Of a stretch of 11,855 nt of DNA, positions 1 through 5,807 are shown one piece after another. A program made the position numbers and the translations under genes. Location: positions 1 through 11,855 of the forward strand of contig CALZIH010000144.1 in the NCBI GenBank assembly GCA_945787305.1, in the 5' to 3' direction. The notes beneath the pieces were generated by a model, which saw only the letters and a list, made by a program, of their open reading frames with translations, did no database searches and was not told the DNA's origin. This stretch comes from an uncultured Desulfobulbaceae bacterium. GTDB lineage: Bacteria > Desulfobacterota > Desulfobulbia > Desulfobulbales > Desulfobulbaceae. Each line of letters begins with the position of its first letter. The first letter of the stretch is position 1.

Positions 1-100
1 TATCATCCGTTTCGATGACAAGTAACCAAGGCGCCCTGCCAAAGGAACTGTCAGCCTGCGCGTCTAGTGAATTCCCAGTTGCGGTAATACAGATTCTCAT
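1..100 (-). CDS. NifX/MTH1175-like protein, N-terminal part (runs off window)
   Basis: The reverse strand starts an open frame at an ATG (98-100) that is still open after 33 codons at the window edge. It begins MRICITATGNSLDA and continues with an SSFGRAPWLLVIETD segment. This is the typical opening of the dinitrogenase iron-molybdenum cofactor family (NifX/NafY, MTH1175 type): a first beta strand, a long loop, then an FGR motif before a second strand. A consensus GGAGG (106-110) sits five bases before the ATG, fixing the start. Members of the family are small proteins that bind or carry metal clusters; many in anaerobes have no link to nitrogenase. It is a paralogue of the complete protein at 1714-2109, and lies 71 bases after the transporter gene on the same strand. 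The C-terminal half cannot be seen, so cluster-binding residues cannot be judged. Confidence 0.8.
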   Translation of the reverse strand, partial: MRICITATGNSLDAQADSSFGRAPWLLVIETDD

Positions 101-126
101 AACATCCTCCCTGACTTGAACATATA

Positions 127-142
127 ATGTGTATATACACAT
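127..142. promoter_or_regulatory. Perfect 16-bp palindrome, candidate operator
   Basis: ATGTGTATATACACAT is perfectly self-complementary and lies 27 bases upstream of the start of the truncated NifX-like gene. A related palindrome (2623-2637) overlaps the promoter of the DUF302 operon; both fit TGTGYATATRCACA with one position off in the second. That recurrence is the main support for an operator. No convincing -35/-10 pair for the leftward gene was found around it, so a local promoter is unproven. The binding protein is unknown. Confidence 0.5.
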
Positions 143-171
143 AAAAAGTTACAAAAAAAATCCCCTGCTCC

Positions 172-1170
172 TCATGCTGCCTGCACGTTCTCCTTTTCCG
201 CCGGGCCGAAAATAATGTCAGTCAATTTCACATACCAGGCCGCCGACTGCACCTGAATAATATACGATGCAGCAATAACAAGAGCGGCATCCGTACCGGC
301 TGCACCAAAAGCATTTATTGCAATGGCCAAAGCGATGGAGAGATTTCGCATCACCGTGCCATACACAAGGGCAATCCCATCCCCTCGAGAAAACATGACT
401 TTACCGATGATTGTGGCCAGCAGATAGTTGACTGTATAAATAATCAGCAATGGCTTGAAGATATGCCAGAGGATCATTGGATCCTGGGATAACTTTTCCG
501 CTTTCAAACCGATTGCCACAAAAACAATACCAAGCACACCAACGGTGGACAACGATGGAAATCGAGGGGCCAGTTTCTTCTTAAACTCTTTGGGCCCGAG
601 TTTTTTCACAAAGTAATTTCTGGTGAAGAAACCAAGCAGCATAGGGAGAAAGACAATATATACAACCTGTTGTATAACCAGTACAACATCCATATCTACG
701 TTAGCACCCAAGAGCAACTGCACATAAATAGGTGTCACCAGCGTCCCCAGTGTTAGACCGATGACCGTCATATTAATGGCCGCACCCATATTGCCCTTGG
801 CAAATCCTGTCCAGGAAATGGTCATGCCGCTGGTCGGCAAAAGGGACGCAAGCAACAAACCCAATGCCATGTAATGATTTTCAGGAAAAAAGTAACGTCC
901 CAGCCAATAGGCGAGAAAGGGAATAACCAGGAAATTGACCAGCTGCGTAACCAGCTGCAGCTTTACATTTTTAATACCTTCTTGAAGATGTTTGATGTTT
1001 AAGGTAACCATCATCGGGTACACCATCAAAAAGGTAAGCGGGATAATGAGCTGCTTGAGCTGGTTAACTGTTTCTCCGCTAACGGACTTACCGAAAACAA
1101 AGCCAAGCACCATCATTACCGGAATGGCATAGACTAGCTTTTTATTAATAGATATGAGTATGTTCCACAT
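172..1170 (-). CDS. ACR3/bile acid:sodium symporter superfamily transporter, cysteine-free
   Basis: This 332-residue, very hydrophobic protein has about ten predicted membrane helices, the usual size and layout of the BASS/ACR3 superfamily. The segment LPTSGMTISW (111-120) followed by TGFAKGN matches the fold-breaking motif that reads APCTAMVFVW in arsenite exporters of the ACR3 family. The later segment TVMRNLSIALAIA (272-284) matches the second conserved motif of the family. The cysteine essential in ACR3 arsenite efflux is replaced here, and no cysteine occurs anywhere in the protein, so arsenite export by the known mechanism is doubtful; the substrate is unknown. The start is supported by AAGGAG about nine bases before the ATG. 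It is 171 bases downstream of the DUF134 gene and on the same strand; that gap shows no clear terminator or promoter. Automatic pipelines may call it an arsenic resistance protein. Confidence 0.8.
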   Translation of the reverse strand: MWNILISINKKLVYAIPVMMVLGFVFGKSVSGETVNQLKQLIIPLTFLMVYPMMVTLNIKHLQEGIKNVKLQLVTQLVNFLVIPFLAYWLGRYFFPENHYMALGLLLASLLPTSGMTISWTGFAKGNMGAAINMTVIGLTLGTLVTPIYVQLLLGANVDMDVVLVIQQVVYIVFLPMLLGFFTRNYFVKKLGPKEFKKKLAPRFPSLSTVGVLGIVFVAIGLKAEKLSQDPMILWHIFKPLLIIYTVNYLLATIIGKVMFSRGDGIALVYGTVMRNLSIALAIAINAFGAAGTDAALVIAASYIIQVQSAAWYVKLTDIIFGPAEKENVQAA

Positions 1171-1341
1171 TGAGTGTATCTCCTTGACACAAAAACCCCT
1201 CCAGTATGTTCAACTTCAACCCAGGCTAACACCCTGAAACATCTTGAACCCGCAACCCACTGTTTCTGTAGAGGTTATACGTGAACAACAGAGTGGCTAA
1301 ATCAAAATGTCACCTGGACCCAATTCATTGCCGTTGAATAC

Positions 1342-1632
1342 CTATTCCTCATCCTCGTCAGCAAACACAAGTGCTGCTCCCGTTGCAAGGGCCTCGGCAA
1401 CCTTATTCCTGGCAGAGGTTAAAATTCGCTGTACGGTCCCCCTGGATACGCCCATTTTTTCACCGGCCTGTTCTTGAAACAAGCCCTCATAATCACAGAG
1501 CTTGAGGGCTTCCAGTTCGTCCCTGAACAGGGTAATCTGTTTCAGATCTACCAAAGAAATCCCGGTCGGTTTAAAGGCCCTTCCGCAAAATTTCCCTTCA
1601 CAGTGTCTGAGTTTTCTTGGTCGAGGCGACAT
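1342..1632 (-). CDS. DUF134 (UPF0251) helix-turn-helix protein
   Basis: This 96-residue protein opens with MSPRPRKLRHC, the usual N terminus of the DUF134/UPF0251 family. Then come an FKPTGI segment, an acidic DELEALKLCDYEGL helix, and a helix-turn-helix resembling sigma70 region 4 (about residues 52-75, including EKMGVSRGTVQRIL). It ends in an acidic DEDEE tail. Three cysteines (11, 16, 46) could take part in metal binding, but this is not shown. Members are presumed DNA-binding proteins and are often found beside NifX-like genes in anaerobes, as here. No good ribosome binding site precedes the ATG; the start is chosen because it reproduces the family N terminus. The gene lies 81 bases after the NifX-like gene and could act as regulator of the module, possibly through the palindromes at 127-142 and 2623-2637 (inference). 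Confidence 0.88.
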   Translation of the reverse strand: MSPRPRKLRHCEGKFCGRAFKPTGISLVDLKQITLFRDELEALKLCDYEGLFQEQAGEKMGVSRGTVQRILTSARNKVAEALATGAALVFADEDEE

Positions 1633-1713
1633 AGATATTCAAAATGTTAAATGAGTTATATGCTGCTTAACTGCAGCGATATAGGACTCCTACAAGCAAG
1701 CAATCACCAATTA

Positions 1714-2109
1714 TCAATGACAGTCTGCATGTCCCTGACAGGCCTGATCAGTCCGGATAATCGGAAACTGCCTGCCAACCATGCCATCAACCACCGATTG
1801 CACGGTCTGTACCATGTTTCGGTCCGCATAAAAAACATCGATACCGACTTCAGCAAACCCCTGTAATGGCCGGGCACCTATTCCACCGACGACGATGGCA
1901 TCGACATTGCTGTTTTTCAATAACTGAACAGGCACCATGCATCCCCCTGCACCATGTTCCTGATTGGCTACCGACGTCACATCGGCTATTACGTTATCCT
2001 TTATCTTGATAACGGTAAACACATCGCAATGACCAAAGTGCTCAGAGCGTCCAGCCTCAAGTCCACCGGGATTATCTGACGGTACGGCTAATGTAAGGGA
2101 ATCAATCAT
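1714..2109 (-). CDS. NifX/dinitrogenase iron-molybdenum cofactor family protein
   Basis: This is a 131-residue protein of the NifX/NafY/MTH1175 family. It has the opening strand LTLAVPSD, a HFGHCDVFTVIKI segment corresponding to the FGR region, a GAGGCMVPVQLLKN helix, and the VDAIVVGGIGARPLQGF segment typical of these RNase-H-like folds. The C terminus ACQGHADCH is rich in Cys and His and may bind metal. The open frame extends 50 codons further upstream, but this would overlap the DUF302 gene; the ATG at 2109 has AGGAG eight bases before it and starts the conserved domain, so it is preferred. The gene is 43 bases downstream of the DUF302 gene and probably co-transcribed with it. Family members carry Fe-S or Fe-Mo type clusters; no nitrogenase gene is present in this window, so a role in nitrogen fixation should not be assumed. 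Confidence 0.87.
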   Translation of the reverse strand: MIDSLTLAVPSDNPGGLEAGRSEHFGHCDVFTVIKIKDNVIADVTSVANQEHGAGGCMVPVQLLKNSNVDAIVVGGIGARPLQGFAEVGIDVFYADRNMVQTVQSVVDGMVGRQFPIIRTDQACQGHADCH

Positions 2110-2152
2110 CACTGTTTCTCCTGTAGGGATATTATTATTGTACGTTGTGTAC

Positions 2153-2566
2153 TTATAGGGCAATTGCTTCATCGACCATAGAAATAATTTTTTCATATGT
2201 CTCTGCAAGCGAAAGGGGAAAGACTTCATCGTCAACCATGGCTCTGATATTATCGGCACTGAAATAAAAAAAACGAACTTGGGTCTTGTTATCCTTAGAA
2301 AACGTCATAACATGCTTTGGCATAAGTATTGCCCGCTCAGGGTTTGCCTGTAGACTCATGGCCGCTTTTTCCGGTTTGCATATTTGCATCATATGCAAAT
2401 CAAATTCATCCGCGACCTCGGCTCCATGTTGACCAAAAGAATGGGCCATATCCATAGAATTTTCATTATGAATAACAAATCCATATTTTTTTACTACCTT
2501 TGACAGGTCTCCGGCGAATTCAACTGTCGATTTCGATGTTTCAGCCTTGTACAAATGGTCGCTCAT
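2153..2566 (-). CDS. DUF302 family protein
   Basis: This is a 137-residue cytoplasmic protein matching the DUF302 family. The diagnostic part is the stretch FDLHMMQICKPEKAAMSL followed by NPERAILMPKHVMTF and a DNKTQVRFFYF strand: a beta strand ending in the Q-I-C-x-P motif, a helix, then a short-chain-like strand pair. The function of DUF302 is not established. Two ATGs lie close together (2572 and 2566). The Shine-Dalgarno GGAGG leaves one base before the first and seven before the second, so the start at 2566 (MSDHLYKAE) is preferred. This is the first gene of the leftward module, directly behind a strong promoter and the 2623-2637 palindrome. Family assignment is fairly sure; the role is unknown. 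Confidence 0.82.
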   Translation of the reverse strand: MSDHLYKAETSKSTVEFAGDLSKVVKKYGFVIHNENSMDMAHSFGQHGAEVADEFDLHMMQICKPEKAAMSLQANPERAILMPKHVMTFSKDNKTQVRFFYFSADNIRAMVDDEVFPLSLAETYEKIISMVDEAIAL

Positions 2567-2573
2567 GTCCATA

Positions 2574-2578
2574 CCTCC
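2574..2578 (-). promoter_or_regulatory. Ribosome binding site that decides the DUF302 start
   Basis: The reverse strand reads GGAGG here, one base before the ATG at 2572 and seven bases before the ATG at 2566. Only the second spacing is normal for translation initiation, so the protein most likely begins MSDHLYK. Confidence 0.7.
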
Positions 2579-2622
2579 AAAAAATTTATACTATAAAAAT
2601 TGCACAAATACGCAACTCTTTT

Positions 2623-2637
2623 TGAGCATATGCACAT
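2623..2637. promoter_or_regulatory. Palindromic candidate operator over the DUF302 promoter
   Basis: The reverse strand reads ATGTGCATATGCTCA. The core GCATATGC is a perfect palindrome and the flanks TG-CA extend it with one mismatched pair. It begins at the end of the -10 element and covers the expected transcription start, the normal place for a repressor site. It closely resembles the perfect palindrome at 127-142, located upstream of another gene of the same module. Confidence 0.5.
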
Positions 2638-2664
2638 ATTATATCTTTTACCATACGCTGTCAA
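2636..2664 (-). promoter_or_regulatory. Sigma70-type promoter of the DUF302 operon
   Basis: On the reverse strand a perfect TTGACA (-35, 2659-2664) is followed by TATAAT after 15 bases (2638-2643), or by TAATAT after 17 bases (2636-2641). Both -10 readings are close to consensus. The promoter points leftward to the DUF302 start about 70 bases away. Confidence 0.72.
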
Positions 2665-2955
2665 GTGCCGAAAACCTTCGCCATTTCTTTTTTTGAATCC
2701 ACATCCTGAAAAAATTTTTTACTATTCAATACCAATCACATAGAACAGCACTGGCTGGTATACACGACGTTCTTTTCCATGGACAACAGCCATACATTCA
2801 AGTAATTTGATTACTTTTACCCACGTTGTTCAGTCCGGGGCATTTTGAAAGAGAGGTTTTTCATTCAGCGTTGTTCTCCTCATTAAAAAAAGAAGAGGTG
2901 TATGACATCCTTGGTACGCAAGTCTCGGATTCTTACTTGATGTAACACACAGATA

Positions 2956-3528
2956 ATGAAACATTTCTTACACATACTATTTTTCACAACCATTGCCCCG
3001 CTGTTCTTCTCGCCAATGCTCTTGGCTGACCAACAAGAAGAACCGGAACTGGTCGACATTATCATCACCACCTCGGAAAGCCACCTTCTTCTCTTTGCCA
3101 CCGTAAAAAATGGTTTCACGGATGAAATGATCCAGGCAACGCATAACGGTATTCCAATTACCTTTAACTTTGACATTGAACTTGAAGCGGTTCACAATAA
3201 CTGGTTTGACTCCACGCTGCTCGAAACTACGCTCATACACACCCTGCGCTATAACTCTTTCAAACAAGAATACGAGGTGACAATTTCTGAGAAAAACGGC
3301 CAGGCGACAACTACGCGATCACTGGAGGAGGCGAAACAACTCATGGTTGAAATAAGTGGCTTTCCGCTGATTGAGCGCAAAAATCTGATACCTGATGCAC
3401 CGTATGCACTGAAAATCAAAGCAACCCTAACAGAAACGACCTTACCGCTTGGCATGCATTATGTCCTGCCCTTTACCTCCCTGTGGAATTTTGAAACAGA
3501 TTGGCGAACCGTTGAATTTCGCTATTGA
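2956..3528 (+). CDS. Exported DUF4390 domain protein
   Basis: This 190-residue protein starts with a clear signal peptide (MKHFLHILFF, hydrophobic core, ending MLLA around residue 24, then DQQEEPE), so it should be secreted across the inner membrane to the periplasm. The mature part matches DUF4390: GIPITFNFDIEL near 65-77, LRYNSFKQEYEV near 97-108, SLEEAKQLM near 122-130, a YALKIKATL strand near 150-158, and a tryptophan-containing C terminus near 177-183. No clear ribosome binding site precedes the ATG; it is chosen because it gives the intact signal peptide. DUF4390 genes are regularly found directly upstream of NtrY-type kinases in several proteobacterial lineages, as here (44-base gap), which suggests a periplasmic partner or modulator of the sensor. 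That role is an inference; no biochemical function is known. Confidence 0.82.
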   Translation: MKHFLHILFFTTIAPLFFSPMLLADQQEEPELVDIIITTSESHLLLFATVKNGFTDEMIQATHNGIPITFNFDIELEAVHNNWFDSTLLETTLIHTLRYNSFKQEYEVTISEKNGQATTTRSLEEAKQLMVEISGFPLIERKNLIPDAPYALKIKATLTETTLPLGMHYVLPFTSLWNFETDWRTVEFRY

Positions 3529-3572
3529 CCTTGATTGTAAAGAATAACATCTTCCTTCTCAGATAAAGCAGC

Positions 3573-4595
3573 ATGCTCACACTGGAACAGAAAAGAAAGA
3601 AACAGCGACTTATCCGCTATGTCATTATTTTCTGTGCCCTGCTCATCCCTCTTCTGGGTTATGTGCAGAGCGGCCTGCTCAAAGGGGAAACCTCCCTGCC
3701 CATCTCAAGCACGGTCCTCATCTTTGCCCTGATAAATATCAATGGCCTGCTACTGCTGCTTATGCTCTACCTGGTGCTGCGTAACCTGGTCGAACTGGTC
3801 TTTGAACGGAAGCAGAAAATACTTGGTTCGAAACTGCGAACCCGACTTGTTATCTCGTTTATTGCCCTATCGCTGGTACCTACAGCCATCCTGTTTATTG
3901 TTGCCCTGCGTTTTGTCTCAACGTCTATGGACTACTGGTTCAACACAAATATCGAAGACTCTCTGCAAGCCTCGCTCAAACTTGCACAAACCATTTACCA
4001 AGATACTGAGAAACGCGCCGAGAACATGGGCAAGCAGGTTGCCCTGCTGATGGAAAACGGGACCGTGCAGATCGATGACATCAACGCGCTGCAGGAACTC
4101 TTTGAGCGTACGCTTGCCATTGCCCCTCCCGGTGCACCGGATGGACTTGTCCTGCTTGACCATAACCGAAAGGAACTTGTTGCCGTCCGCGGCCCCCGTC
4201 TCCTCCCCATTGTTCTGCCGACGACACCAAGCGAGGCTGTCCGGCTGGCCCGGGACAACGGACAGACAAAACTTGTATCCATGAACACCACTCTTGGTGA
4301 GCTTGTCCAGGCTATCGTTCCCCTCCAGCAATCACCAGACAACAATAGCCTGTATTTTCTGGTCACAACCCTGCTCATCCCCACCGATAAACTCTCGCTT
4401 ATGCAGGCCGTCTCCAAAGGGATAACAGATTACCAGCAATTGGTCATGTTAAAGGCCCCGATCAAGCTCAGCCTCATCATCATCTTATTGATTATCACCC
4501 TGCTCATTCTCTTTGGCGCCATTTGGTTCGGCTTCTACATTGCCCGTACCTTAACCGGTCCGATCAACAAGCTTGCAGATGGGGCTGCTGGTTGA
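3573..4595 (+). CDS. ntrY: NtrY-type sensor histidine kinase, N-terminal part of a broken gene
   Basis: This 340-residue frame encodes the sensor half of an NtrY-type (COG5000) histidine kinase. Membrane helices are seen at about 14-33, 45-70 and 90-114, then an extracytoplasmic segment of about 115-295 and a fourth helix at about 298-323. The start of a HAMP linker follows (ARTLTGPINKLADG, 324-337). The frame then ends at a TGA inside the HAMP domain. The kinase part continues in another frame from 4573. Intact relatives are single proteins of roughly 700-750 residues, so this is one gene interrupted by a frame change, together with missing HAMP sequence. The gene follows DUF4390 by 44 bases and precedes the response regulator. 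On its own this fragment could sit in the membrane but cannot phosphorylate anything. Confidence 0.8.
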   Translation: MLTLEQKRKKQRLIRYVIIFCALLIPLLGYVQSGLLKGETSLPISSTVLIFALININGLLLLLMLYLVLRNLVELVFERKQKILGSKLRTRLVISFIALSLVPTAILFIVALRFVSTSMDYWFNTNIEDSLQASLKLAQTIYQDTEKRAENMGKQVALLMENGTVQIDDINALQELFERTLAIAPPGAPDGLVLLDHNRKELVAVRGPRLLPIVLPTTPSEAVRLARDNGQTKLVSMNTTLGELVQAIVPLQQSPDNNSLYFLVTTLLIPTDKLSLMQAVSKGITDYQQLVMLKAPIKLSLIIILLIITLLILFGAIWFGFYIARTLTGPINKLADGAAG

Positions 4596-5724
4596 CTCGT
4601 TCAACAGTATGACCACCGACCTTTTGGCCAGTAATCGGCAACTGGCACACGCCCATGAAGCCCTTCAGGATAGCACATCTATTGCAGAGCAGCGTCGACA
4701 GTACCTGGAAACAATCCTGAAAAATGTCGCTGCCGGCGTTATCGCAATCAACGAGGAGAATGAAATAACCACCATCAATCGTTTTGCCGAAAAATTATTG
4801 AAAATTGAATTGTCCTCTTTTTTGGGACAGGATTTTCACGAGGTATTGGCCAGGTCTCACGTTATGGTCATGGAGGGTTTTCTTCGCGAATTGCACGAGT
4901 CAGGAAGAAACTCCATAGAACGGCATCTGCGCCTTACCGTACGGGCCGGCGAGACCCTTTCTCTGCTGGTGAATGTGACCAGAATGTTTGACGATGAACA
5001 ACAGCCCATCGGCTATGTTATTGTTTTCGACAACCTGACAAACCTTGAAAAAGCCCAACGTCTGGCTGCCTGGCAGGAAGTGGCTCGCCGCATTGCCCAT
5101 GAAATAAAAAATCCCCTGACGCCTATCCAGCTCTCCGCCCAGCGGCTGCGTAAACGGTATATGGACAGCATCTCCAAAGACAAGGATATCTTTAATCAAT
5201 GCACGGCCACTATCATTACCCAAGTGGATGAAATAAAGAGGCTGGTAAGTGAGTTCTCCGATTTTGCCCGCATGCCGAGAGTTAGAAAAAAACGCAGCGA
5301 TATCAAGAAACTGATAACAGAGACACTGGTCCTGTACCGGGAAGGACACAAGCACATCAAGTTTTCCACCGCAATTGAACCCGAGATCCCGCCGTTCCTC
5401 TTTGATCCGGTACAGATGAAACGGGTACTGATCAACCTGCTCGACAATGCAGTAGGGATACTCCCCGAAGGAGGAGAAATCAGCATTACGCTCAAGCATG
5501 AACAGGGATGCGCCCTCATGTCGGTTGCCGACAACGGACCGGGAATCGACGAACAGGTGAAGACCCGACTGTTTGAACCCTATTTTTCAACCCGCAAGTC
5601 CGGCACCGGCCTTGGCCTTGCCATCACCCACACCATTGTAGCAGAACACAATGGTCTAATAACGGTAACCGATAACAGCCCAAGCGGCACTGTCTTTACA
5701 GTTGAGCTCCCGATAAATACCTGA
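4573..5724 (+). CDS. ntrY: NtrY-type sensor histidine kinase, C-terminal kinase part of a broken gene
   Basis: This frame holds the catalytic half of the kinase: the end of a HAMP domain (MGLLVDSFNSMTTDL), a coiled-coil-like linker, and a PAS domain (about 43-155, NVAAGVIAINEENEITTINRF). The dimerisation domain follows with H-box AHEIKNPLTPIQL (phospho-accepting His codon 5098-5100). Then comes the ATPase domain with N-box LINLLDNAV, G1 box DNGPGI and the FEPYFSTRKSGTGLGLAI lid and G2 box. All catalytic motifs are intact. It is in the +1 frame relative to the upstream half and overlaps its end. The first codons available are TTG (4573) and ATG (4579), with no ribosome binding site, so independent translation would at best be weak. 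If it were made, it would be a soluble kinase cut off from its sensor. The response regulator follows after 83 bases. Confidence 0.85.
   Translation: MQMGLLVDSFNSMTTDLLASNRQLAHAHEALQDSTSIAEQRRQYLETILKNVAAGVIAINEENEITTINRFAEKLLKIELSSFLGQDFHEVLARSHVMVMEGFLRELHESGRNSIERHLRLTVRAGETLSLLVNVTRMFDDEQQPIGYVIVFDNLTNLEKAQRLAAWQEVARRIAHEIKNPLTPIQLSAQRLRKRYMDSISKDKDIFNQCTATIITQVDEIKRLVSEFSDFARMPRVRKKRSDIKKLITETLVLYREGHKHIKFSTAIEPEIPPFLFDPVQMKRVLINLLDNAVGILPEGGEISITLKHEQGCALMSVADNGPGIDEQVKTRLFEPYFSTRKSGTGLGLAITHTIVAEHNGLITVTDNSPSGTVFTVELPINT
4578..4590 (+). other. Frame-break and HAMP deletion junction in the kinase gene
   Basis: The 13 bases GATGGGGCTGCTG are read as D-G-A-A in the upstream frame (continuing LADG of the HAMP start) and as M-G-L-L in the downstream frame (continuing into LVDSFNSM, the HAMP end). 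Both readings fit the family, but the roughly 20 HAMP residues that should lie between them are absent. This is what a deletion between two copies of this short sequence would leave, with a deleted length near 65 bases (2 modulo 3) accounting for the frame change. An assembly collapse would look the same. Confidence 0.65.
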
Positions 5725-5807
5725 TATGTTCAGCTGTCTTCAGTCCTTGGTTCTTCAATTGCAAAAAACACAGATTTCTTTCCACCACAGTCCATACACG
5801 ACAAAAG

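Larger units (their letters stand above)
2573..2955. other. Divergent intergenic region without a gene
   Basis: This 383-base AT-rich spacer separates the leftward DUF302 operon from the rightward DUF4390-kinase cluster. The left third holds the promoter and palindrome described separately. The rest shows a perfect inverted repeat AAGTAAT-TTG-ATTACTT (2800-2816), possibly an operator, and an AAAAAATTTTTT palindrome (2709-2720). No convincing -35/-10 pair was found for the rightward DUF4390 gene, and no coding sequence or RNA gene is recognised. Confidence 0.5.

Noticed and set aside
1651..1866. Rightward 71-codon frame opposite the NifX-like gene
   Set aside because: It is mostly antisense to a well-supported coding sequence and has no ribosome binding site or family similarity.
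2110..2259. N-terminal extension of the NifX-like protein to 181 residues
   Set aside because: It would overlap the end of the DUF302 gene by about 100 bases, has no family similarity, and a good ribosome binding site precedes the ATG at 2109.
2382..2400. Inverted repeat ATTTGCAT-CAT-ATGCAAAT
   Set aside because: It lies inside the DUF302 coding sequence and encodes the conserved MQIC region, so codon content explains it. It is not the same as the TGTGYATATRCACA palindromes.
2883..3267. Leftward open frames opposite the DUF4390 gene
   Set aside because: They are antisense to a gene with a signal peptide and family motifs, and show no recognisable protein features.
4560..4600. Programmed ribosomal frameshift in the kinase gene
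   Set aside because: A frameshift alone would not restore the missing HAMP residues, and no slippery heptamer with a downstream structure was recognised. A deletion explains both defects.
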